This document shows, piece after piece, positions 1 to 6,719 of a stretch of DNA of 64,000 bases. The notes under the pieces are model-generated. The model was not told where the DNA came from. It worked only from the letters and a program-made list of their open reading frames with translations, and made no database searches. The DNA lies in assembly GCF_004363245.1 (NCBI RefSeq), contig NZ_SNYV01000011.1, positions 1,178,001 through 1,242,000 on the forward strand, given 5' to 3'. Within the stretch, counting starts at the first letter, position 1. Each line of letters opens with the position of its first letter. Both the position numbers and the translations under genes were made by a program. This DNA is from Sphingobacterium yanglingense (GTDB taxonomy: Bacteria > Bacteroidota > Bacteroidia > Sphingobacteriales > Sphingobacteriaceae).

Positions 1-185
1 GGCGGTTTATACATCAACACTTTTCACGTAACTTTTTCAAAGTTCACCATATGCTATTAATATAGCAGTCTACATCGAAAAGCATTTAGCCCAATTTGAA
101 ATCTATCCAGAATACCAAAATTTTGTATTTTTACAATTCCAGGAATAGCCCATTGGCTAAAAAACAGACTTTCAATAGAAGAAAA

Positions 186-1202
186 ATGAATAGAGATCAA
201 ACGCTACATCGCCTAAAAAACGTACTTACCATTATACTTATTATCCTCGTTACAGGTTCCATAAGTTTTGCCCAAAAAAGTAATACAACAGCTATCGATG
301 TAGCATCGCTATCTGTTATACTCGAAAAGAATAAACATTACTATAAGGAAGGGGTAGTTGCTGATTATATACCCGAATTAGGTAAGGTAAACCCTGCCGC
401 CATAGCTTTCGCTATTGTAGATAGCAATGGTAAACTAATCAGTGTAGGTGACCGTGATCATAAATTTACTATGCAGAGTGTTTCCAAAATCATTGCTCTA
501 ATGCTGGCCGTGATGGAAAATGGTGAAAAATCGGTTTTTGAAAAAATCGGGTATTATGGTACAGATCGCCCATTCAATCATTTTGCAAATCTAGAGACCA
601 TGGGCAAACCATTAAATCCGATGATGAATGCCGGGGCTATTCTTACGACCAGTATGATCTCAGGGCAGGAAGATAAGCCTTTTATCAAGATTCTAGAAAT
701 GATCCGCTATATCACGAATAATCCATCGATTACCTATAGTCAAGCGGTATACCAATCTGAAAAAGAAACGGGTCATCGTAATCGGGGAATGTTCTACCTC
801 ATAAAAAATACCGGAGCCATTACTGGATCCGAAGATCAACTGAACAATTATTTTAGACAATGCTCGATTGAGCTTACCACAGAAGATCTCGCCAAAATTG
901 GTTACTTTTTTGCAAACGAATGTAGACGTTATGACGGGGACAATAGATATGAAAACAAAAGCCTAGCAAAACTGATCCTATCGCAGATGTTGATCGCAGG
1001 CATGTATGAATTCAGTGGAGAATATGCACGTACCGTCGGGCTGCCGAGCAAATCGGGAGTTGGCGGAGGTATAGTCGTCAGCGTACCCCATTGTATGGGA
1101 ATCGGTGTTTTCAGCCCAGCCTTAGACAATCACGGCAACTCACTAGCAGGCTATCATATGATTTTGGATCTCGCTAATGAATATGGCTTGAGTATCTTCT
1201 AA
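186..1202 (+). CDS. glsA: Glutaminase A, exported form
   Basis: Serine-type glutaminase (L-glutamine to L-glutamate plus ammonia) of the beta-lactamase-like GlsA fold. Visible family motifs are YIPELGKVNP, the catalytic SxxK in FTMQSVSK (Ser98/Lys101 counted from the chosen start), the NPMMNAGA segment and the glycine-rich SGVGGGI near the C-terminus. The frame stays open to 96, but the ATG at 186 puts a typical signal peptide (hydrophobic LTIILIILV, then SISFAQ) at the N-terminus, so I take that start, giving 338 aa. The signal peptide implies periplasmic action, whereas the E. coli enzymes are cytosolic. It is a single gene convergent with the next one, with a hairpin between them. Family assignment is confident; export is inferred from the leader. 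Confidence 0.93.
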   Translation: MNRDQTLHRLKNVLTIILIILVTGSISFAQKSNTTAIDVASLSVILEKNKHYYKEGVVADYIPELGKVNPAAIAFAIVDSNGKLISVGDRDHKFTMQSVSKIIALMLAVMENGEKSVFEKIGYYGTDRPFNHFANLETMGKPLNPMMNAGAILTTSMISGQEDKPFIKILEMIRYITNNPSITYSQAVYQSEKETGHRNRGMFYLIKNTGAITGSEDQLNNYFRQCSIELTTEDLAKIGYFFANECRRYDGDNRYENKSLAKLILSQMLIAGMYEFSGEYARTVGLPSKSGVGGGIVVSVPHCMGIGVFSPALDNHGNSLAGYHMILDLANEYGLSIF

Positions 1203-1209
1203 AAGAAGT

Positions 1210-1236
1210 AAGGCCCTTGATTGCACAAGGAGCCTT
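1210..1236. terminator. Hairpin between convergent genes
   Basis: An inverted repeat AAGGCCCTTG / CAAGGAGCCTT with a 6-nt loop and one bulged A lies just after the glutaminase stop and before the stop of the minus-strand gene at 1252. There is no strong T-run on either side. Its place between two converging genes suggests a shared terminator. Confidence 0.45.
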
Positions 1237-1251
1237 GATGTATTCTCTTGA

Positions 1252-1647
1252 CTACCTAGACACTATAGATTGGCTTATCTCCATTTCTAAAACAGAAACC
1301 TTCTTGACCAGATAGGCCTTTTCGGCATTCAAGATTCTATTGGCCTCTTCCAGTTCCTGTATTTTTTTATATATCTCAGCCACAAGAAGGCTCTCGTCCT
1401 TAGCATTTCGTTGATCTAAGAAATCATCAGCTCTATGCAAACCTGTCTCAACCTCCGATCGATATTCTTTAATCCAGTTTATAATGCTGATTTCATTACG
1501 AATACCGTACTTGGTCATAGCCTCTTCCAAAAAGAGCTCTCCAGAAAGAATGGCATACACTATTTCCAGTTTCACTTCCTTACTTACCCTATTTCTTTTC
1601 TTCACTCCAGTCGCTTCCATTATTTCTTTTTTAGTGGCAACAATCAT
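1252..1647 (-). CDS. Orphan transposase-type HTH protein with coiled coil
   Basis: 131 aa. Residues ~18-65 (RVSKEVKLEIVYAILSGE, then EEAMTKYGIRNEISIINWIKEY) look like the HTH_Tnp_1/IS3 OrfA DNA-binding fold. Residues ~85-125 form a heptad-rich coiled coil (IQELEEANRILNAEKAYLVKK) like the OrfA leucine zipper. No OrfB or DDE integrase frame lies next to it, and I see no terminal inverted repeats. It is therefore either a remnant of an insertion sequence or a domesticated DNA-binding protein. An internal ATG nine codons in is an alternative start. The function is unknown; the HTH reading is moderately sure. Confidence 0.65.
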   Translation of the reverse strand: MIVATKKEIMEATGVKKRNRVSKEVKLEIVYAILSGELFLEEAMTKYGIRNEISIINWIKEYRSEVETGLHRADDFLDQRNAKDESLLVAEIYKKIQELEEANRILNAEKAYLVKKVSVLEMEISQSIVSR

Positions 1648-1766
1648 AATCTATCGACAAATTAAACAGAACTATTCCACACTTGGAGAACGCAAAAACT
1701 GTCTCAATTCCACAAAGAAGAATTAGGTCATGAATAGGCTTTAGAACACGGCTTTAAAAGCTTTAA

Positions 1767-1792
1767 TTTTCGACAAAAGGAAAATGTTTCTT
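1767..1792. repeat. Copy A of a 26-nt near-repeat (other copy at 12440)
   Basis: The 18-nt core AAAAGGAAAATGTTTCTT at 1775-1792 is preceded by TTTTCGAC. The same core preceded by TTTTCGCT occurs at 12440-12465, so the two match at 24 of 26 positions. This copy begins 18 nt beyond the stop of the TPR-AraC gene and about 120 nt upstream of the minus-strand gene at 1647. Both copies lie 3' of an AraC-family membrane regulator and 5' of the next minus-strand gene. A regulatory site is inferred only. Confidence 0.5.
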
Positions 1793-1810
1793 ACTATAGG
1801 AATAGACTTT

Positions 1811-3436
1811 CTATGAAGATTTATCCTCCAGCTCTTTTTTTATGAAATGGACATAAGCCGAAGGGGGCGTCCCCGTCACTAGTTTGAAGGCTGTCGAAAA
1901 CTTACTGAGCGAAGTAAAACCACACATATCAGCTAGATAAGACAGCTTATAACCGAGTAATTCTGGGCATTTATGTAATTGGTCGATTATATACTCGATA
2001 CGCTTGTTCTGTATATACTCATAAAAATCTTTTCCCCTATAACGTTGAATAATATAGGTCACATAACGTGGATTTGTTCCCATATTGCTGGCCAGCTGAT
2101 TGAGTGTAATGCTCTTTTCGAGGTAAAAATGCTCTTTATCCAGTTTATCTAGCTGCTCGCATAGTCTCCGCTCAGTATCCTTAGAAATATTAATATCTTT
2201 CACTTTGAGAGCGACAGATTGCCCCTCCTCATCGATACGCTTTGCTATATCAACTGTCGGAGAGGACATACCAGTCTTCAAGCTTTCTGCTCCAAGAACT
2301 GTTTCCCCTGCAGCATCGACATACCTTGAGATCGCAGGTGTGCACCGCAGCTTGTACATATTTTTACGACGATAGATACATAACAGGGCGAATGTAGTCG
2401 CCACAAGCACGAAGAGTATACCCGCAATAGCATAAATATACCTGATTCTATATTCCTGCTTCGTCGAATGGAGTCGGATAATCATTTCGTCTGACAACTG
2501 TTTCGCGACTTTATCTCTTTTAGCTTTTATTTCACTGGCCTTCACTCTATGTCCTGCCGATTTACCCAAATTTCCGATCTTGTCATAATATTTGGCCCAA
2601 CTAGTGTAAGTAAGCATTGTTAACTCTTCTACTTCGCCAGAAGTAAGATAAGGTGTAATTTTGTCCAAATATTCTTTTGCTTTTACTATCTGGTTTTCCG
2701 CTAGAGCAACTTCGGCCTGCATTCTATAGATATAAGGTTTGAGGTTACTCTCGACTTCTCCAATCTTATCTAAAGAGCGATTAAAAAAAATACCTGCTTC
2801 GCTAAAATTGCCCAGATGAAATTCGCAGACTCCCATCAGCTGGTCATTTGTTGCTTTTATCAATAGGGCGCCCTTATTCTCCTTGCCGTCCATATCAATA
2901 GACGTGGTTGCTTTTTTAGCATACTGCCGAGCCTCTTCATATCGGCCCTGCTCTAGACTATGAAAAACTCGTTCATGAAGAATGTTGACCTGTGTAAGGT
3001 TTTGCATTTTTTTGTCATCCTGGCTTTCATTTGCACGCGCTGCCTTTTCCAAATACCCCATCGATACTCCAAACAATCCAATCTGCCGAAAAGCTGTCGC
3101 TAGAAAGCCAGCTGTATTACTTTGCCAAGAAAAGTTCATTGTAGAATTAGCGATCGTATCGGCTTTCATCCCGTTGTAAATGCTCGTCCGTATATCACCT
3201 TGATTCTCGAAGATCTTAGCCAGTAGCATTAATGATTTAATCTTTTGTTCATCGGTACTTGCGACATTATACAGGGAATCTGCAGCCCTGTGGGCCGCGT
3301 GTATATCGGTAGCGACAAGGGACACAATAACTTCAACATATCGCTTATGGAACGAATCTCCACCGGTCATGCCCTGACCATAAACAGATGACAGTAATAC
3401 TGTCAATCCTAATAGGAAACAACAAATTAACTTCAT
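1811..3436 (-). CDS. Membrane-anchored TPR/AraC-type regulator
   Basis: 541 aa. Layout: signal peptide at 1-20 (ICCFLLGLTVLLSSVYG), TPR-like helical repeats at ~30-320, one transmembrane helix at ~333-354, a linker, then an AraC/XylS DNA-binding domain at ~437-533. In the last, SITLNQLASNMGTNPRYVTY is the first HTH and LSYLADMCGFTSLSKFSTAF the second. This places a periplasmic TPR sensor across the inner membrane from a cytoplasmic DNA-binding domain. The architecture is known in Bacteroidetes, where signal and target are usually unknown. It follows the exopolysaccharide operon and the small tail-anchored gene on the same strand, so control of that operon is possible. Domain calls are confident; the target is a guess. 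Confidence 0.85.
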   Translation of the reverse strand: MKLICCFLLGLTVLLSSVYGQGMTGGDSFHKRYVEVIVSLVATDIHAAHRAADSLYNVASTDEQKIKSLMLLAKIFENQGDIRTSIYNGMKADTIANSTMNFSWQSNTAGFLATAFRQIGLFGVSMGYLEKAARANESQDDKKMQNLTQVNILHERVFHSLEQGRYEEARQYAKKATTSIDMDGKENKGALLIKATNDQLMGVCEFHLGNFSEAGIFFNRSLDKIGEVESNLKPYIYRMQAEVALAENQIVKAKEYLDKITPYLTSGEVEELTMLTYTSWAKYYDKIGNLGKSAGHRVKASEIKAKRDKVAKQLSDEMIIRLHSTKQEYRIRYIYAIAGILFVLVATTFALLCIYRRKNMYKLRCTPAISRYVDAAGETVLGAESLKTGMSSPTVDIAKRIDEEGQSVALKVKDINISKDTERRLCEQLDKLDKEHFYLEKSITLNQLASNMGTNPRYVTYIIQRYRGKDFYEYIQNKRIEYIIDQLHKCPELLGYKLSYLADMCGFTSLSKFSTAFKLVTGTPPSAYVHFIKKELEDKSS

Positions 3437-3503
3437 ACTTACTTGCTAACGCTTCTTTTTCTATCAACTGAATGAACAGAATTCTTGAAAATCCTTTTGG
3501 ATA

Positions 3504-3911
3504 CTACCAAAAGAACAGCGTGACAGTAACGAGTAATCCAATTGTAAATGCTATCAAAACAAGCATGTGGGTATTCCAACCTTTTTTCCTGACCGACTCC
3601 TCTCTCCTACCTGTACCATGAAATGTATTAAAATCATGAAAGGCGCGAAGATTGTTGGAGTCTACCACAACACCGATTGTTTTTTCCAATTCTCTCTGGA
3701 GATGTAACAGAGCCAACTGAGAAGACAGATAAGCCACTTGATCGTCTGTTTCATTCTTAAGTTCTAAAAACTCCTCAAGTGCTTTGTCCAAATCTTCGGA
3801 GAGTGCCAATTCTCTATCCGGACAATGCTTATCGATCGAACACTTTAGCCTACCTTCCAATTCCGTCAAGGTAGACAGTATTTCTTTTGGATTATAAGAT
3901 ACTGAATTCAT
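3504..3911 (-). CDS. Small tail-anchored protein of unknown function
   Basis: 135 aa from the ATG at 3911; the frame is open to a TTG at 3941, which is less likely. The body is acidic and helical, with charged and leucine-rich stretches (DLDKALEEFLELKNETDDQ, then QLALLHLQRELEK). It ends in a single hydrophobic segment, LVLIAFTIGLLVTVTLFFW, at the extreme C-terminus, so it should be tail-anchored with the bulk in the cytoplasm. I recognise no family. It sits 143 nt after the DUF1573 gene and 67 nt before the TPR-AraC gene, all on the same strand, and may be the last gene of the exopolysaccharide operon or accompany the regulator. Confidence 0.6.
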   Translation of the reverse strand: MNSVSYNPKEILSTLTELEGRLKCSIDKHCPDRELALSEDLDKALEEFLELKNETDDQVAYLSSQLALLHLQRELEKTIGVVVDSNNLRAFHDFNTFHGTGRREESVRKKGWNTHMLVLIAFTIGLLVTVTLFFW

Positions 3912-4054
3912 ACGTAGATATTTAGCATCATTAGCTGGCAAAAATGATGCAACCTGCGCTAAATATCCGCAATTCTATTCATTAAAAAAATTATTAAACC
4001 ACTATTACGATTAAAAATTTAATACTCAAGGCAATAAAATCCCTATGGAAAAGC

Positions 4055-4606
4055 CTATTTATTGTCGTGTATACTTTTACTGAAGTCTTCGTCCATATAG
4101 TATCCTTTATTGCTTGCATCACCATCCACAAACTCTTTGAATCCTCCCTGTCCTTTGATATCGTCCGAATAAAGCTCTTCGTAATCTTTGGTATACATCG
4201 CATTGGGCACCACATTGATATCAAATACCAACTCCTTGTAAAGAGCATCCTCAAAATTTCCATAGAGAGTGATATAGTGTTTGACGTAGCCGATATTCTT
4301 AGCGCTATTGTAACTTAGGGTTAGTAGACGCTCTTTACCAGGAGGAACAGTAAAAGCTCCCGCTCCCTCATCAACCTTCAGGCATCCACATGAAGTGATA
4401 ATATCGGTAATCATTAACGGATTCTTGCCGACATTCTTCAATCTGAAGGAGAGATCTTTTTGCTGCCCTGCCAAAATGGGATAATAATGACGTTCGTTGT
4501 CCTCGACCTCCATCGTGGTCTTACGCTTGGAAAGGTCTACACAAGAAGTGAAAATGAAAATCACTCCAACAATAAAACAATAACTAATATAACTGTACTT
4601 CATCAC
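4055..4606 (-). CDS. DUF1573 lipoprotein
   Basis: 183 aa. The N-terminus is a lipoprotein signal (FIVGVIFIFTSC, lipid Cys at ~22). The remainder is a DUF1573 immunoglobulin-like domain: FRLKNVGKNPLMITDIITSC followed by GCLKVD, then PPGKERLLTLSYN and a terminal beta strand. The CGC cysteine pair is the family hallmark. DUF1573 proteins are exported, and their biochemical role is not known. The start overlaps the end of the DUF4838 gene by 23 nt, which implies translational coupling within the exopolysaccharide operon. A scaffold or binding role in the envelope is inferred. The last ~25 residues are charged and look disordered. Confidence 0.85.
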   Translation of the reverse strand: MMKYSYISYCFIVGVIFIFTSCVDLSKRKTTMEVEDNERHYYPILAGQQKDLSFRLKNVGKNPLMITDIITSCGCLKVDEGAGAFTVPPGKERLLTLSYNSAKNIGYVKHYITLYGNFEDALYKELVFDINVVPNAMYTKDYEELYSDDIKGQGGFKEFVDGDASNKGYYMDEDFSKSIHDNK

Positions 4607-6719
4607 ACGCTATTACTGAATTTTTCAACTCTTTACTTTTATAAATCTTTATTTCTAGATCTGTATGATCTGACAAATCAACATCCTTTTTTAAAGTTGC
4701 TATATCCTGCAACAGTACAAAATCTGAAGAGGTAAACTCCATGATCTTTATCCCTCCATTCCATAGCTCGACCCGGTCGGGCACATACATACGATGTCTG
4801 GGATTCAACAGAAACCGCATCTCCAACCTTACAGGTCCTTGCCTTTTATTAAGATTATGGCCTATAGCCCTAATATCTTCTCCTGCCAAAAGCCAACCTT
4901 GATTAAAGTCTGAAACAAAACCTAATTTATTATCGCTCAGCAAATGCGCTTCGTCCAACAGTTCTCCGGAAGATATTCCACTCGCCTTACTTATCTTAAA
5001 TTTATTGACTGGTATTACGCTGCTTTTCAATTGCTCCCATTCCCTGAGGTATAGGTTTATACTCCCCTTCTCTTCTTTATAGTTCGTTATCCCTTCTTTT
5101 TGGGATTCGCGCAACCTACGTATAAAGAGGTCATTCCGATTAGAAAACCGGCACATATCATTCTCAATCTCCAAAAATCCATTAGCTAGATTCCCCTGAT
5201 GGTAGTCTAGCTGTAACTTGGTATAGCTCAAGACATCTATCAACCTCTTAATTCGGTAGCGTTCTTCTCCACTTAGCTGAGGTTCTAATAACACAAGATC
5301 TGCGTAGAATTTATTGAACCGATCTGCATCTAGGCCGTATTTCATTAACTGACGAAATGAACTATATATGGCTATATCGCTATTGTTATGATCCAGCCTG
5401 TCCTCTATCTCCAAAAGATAACTGGTCAATAGATCTGCCGAAACGGGGTAGAACCGTTGATGGTATCTCTTCACCAAATCGGATACGGACAAAGAAGGAT
5501 CAATCATAACCGCACTCAGCACATAGGTTTTGATATCGTCAAACGGTGAATAATCGTAACCGCTTCCATTAAGAAATAATCCATCGACCCCCATTTTCTT
5601 AAAGTAGGCTAACTGTCGCTGTACCCGACGCAACACGGGGAAAGGCGTGATGTAATCATCGAAATTGGATATATAGTCCCATAGATAAATATGGGAAGTT
5701 TGTGCCTTCCAAGACTGCAACAACGTGGTAAACTCCCTTACCGAAGGTGTCTCCATTTTCAGTTGAGGTGATTTTGGAAGATCTATCGTGCTCAGAAGCA
5801 CTCCGGCACGTTCGGCCAATCTAATCTTGGGAGCTTCGCGGGTCGTACGATAAGCCGTAGTATAAAAATAATCCAGCGGAAACTCCTTGGTTAGTCTATT
5901 TAAGAGCACTACAATTGCCGCTGTGGCGCTCTTTGCAGTATTCCCTAGCTTTCGACAAGATGCACAAGTGCACACTTTGTCATTGTCGTTTGGCGCAATC
6001 ATAAACCACCTGGCATCACGAGGCCCTCGCCCATACTCTTCAAGGACAAATGCTTTGATGGCCTGATAGGTCTTTTCTGAGGAGAAACAATATTGTTCGG
6101 AATCCCGTCTCCCATCTACCAAAGCCATCGCCTCAGTTTCAATGCCTTCTACAAATACCTTTCTTAGATTATGTCCCCATAATCCCCAGTCTCGATCTAC
6201 ATTGTGTGTTAAAAGAATTCCGGATAGATCCTGATTCAGATTAGGCTGTAAGTGTGGATCCCTGTATCTGAATGCAAAATCTACTTTACCAGTTTTAAAA
6301 TCTATATAACTAGGCGGGATATCAGCAATATCCAAGCGATGATAGTCGCCCAGTCGGTCGATCAACATATAAGATAACCAACGTAGTACTGCCCGATTTC
6401 TTCCGAATAGTGATAAGCGCCCTTCTTCATTGATTATTTCGTAATCGCTTTCCAGATCTTCCACAATCTCAACGTAGACAATCCCACCCCTAAATCCTTC
6501 GAGATTAGTATCAGAGCGCTGGATACGGAACTTAGACCTGTCTGTATTTCGTTTATCCAGGTGCCCAAATAAGTAATCTGCTGCCTGTGCACTCTCTTTA
6601 TCTCCATTTGAAAGGATCAATAGCTGTGAGGTAGCAAAATCAAAAGTAGCAGCTTTACAGCTCGAAGATAAGAGAGAAAACATCCCCCATAGCCACACAA
6701 ACCTCTTAAAACGACACAT
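4584..6719 (-). CDS. DUF4838 lipoprotein, possible polysaccharide-acting enzyme
   Basis: 711 aa. It starts with a lipoprotein-like signal (WLWGMFSLLSSSC, Cys21). The middle carries the DUF4838 signature: ARWFMIAPNDNDKVCTCASC at ~236-255 with a CxCxxC cluster, then YLWDYISNFDDYITPFPVLR and GVDGLFLNGSGYDYSPFDD. This looks like a TIM-barrel glycosidase-like core preceded by an alpha-glucuronidase-N-like domain. The family has no firmly assigned activity known to me. The start overlaps the YaiO gene by 14 nt. In analogous exopolysaccharide loci (pga, pel, alg) an exported hydrolase or deacetylase occupies this place, so a role in trimming or modifying the polymer is inferred. Alternatively it may degrade imported glycans. 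Confidence 0.8.
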   Translation of the reverse strand: MCRFKRFVWLWGMFSLLSSSCKAATFDFATSQLLILSNGDKESAQAADYLFGHLDKRNTDRSKFRIQRSDTNLEGFRGGIVYVEIVEDLESDYEIINEEGRLSLFGRNRAVLRWLSYMLIDRLGDYHRLDIADIPPSYIDFKTGKVDFAFRYRDPHLQPNLNQDLSGILLTHNVDRDWGLWGHNLRKVFVEGIETEAMALVDGRRDSEQYCFSSEKTYQAIKAFVLEEYGRGPRDARWFMIAPNDNDKVCTCASCRKLGNTAKSATAAIVVLLNRLTKEFPLDYFYTTAYRTTREAPKIRLAERAGVLLSTIDLPKSPQLKMETPSVREFTTLLQSWKAQTSHIYLWDYISNFDDYITPFPVLRRVQRQLAYFKKMGVDGLFLNGSGYDYSPFDDIKTYVLSAVMIDPSLSVSDLVKRYHQRFYPVSADLLTSYLLEIEDRLDHNNSDIAIYSSFRQLMKYGLDADRFNKFYADLVLLEPQLSGEERYRIKRLIDVLSYTKLQLDYHQGNLANGFLEIENDMCRFSNRNDLFIRRLRESQKEGITNYKEEKGSINLYLREWEQLKSSVIPVNKFKISKASGISSGELLDEAHLLSDNKLGFVSDFNQGWLLAGEDIRAIGHNLNKRQGPVRLEMRFLLNPRHRMYVPDRVELWNGGIKIMEFTSSDFVLLQDIATLKKDVDLSDHTDLEIKIYKSKELKNSVIACDEVQLY

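Noticed and set aside
1435..1726. Two plus-strand frames opposite the OrfA-like gene
   Set aside because: Low-complexity hydrophobic and aromatic content, fully antisense to a gene with clear domains; no support.
3994..4263. 89-aa minus-strand frame
   Set aside because: It overlaps the DUF1573 gene in another frame, has no family features and looks like a shadow of it.
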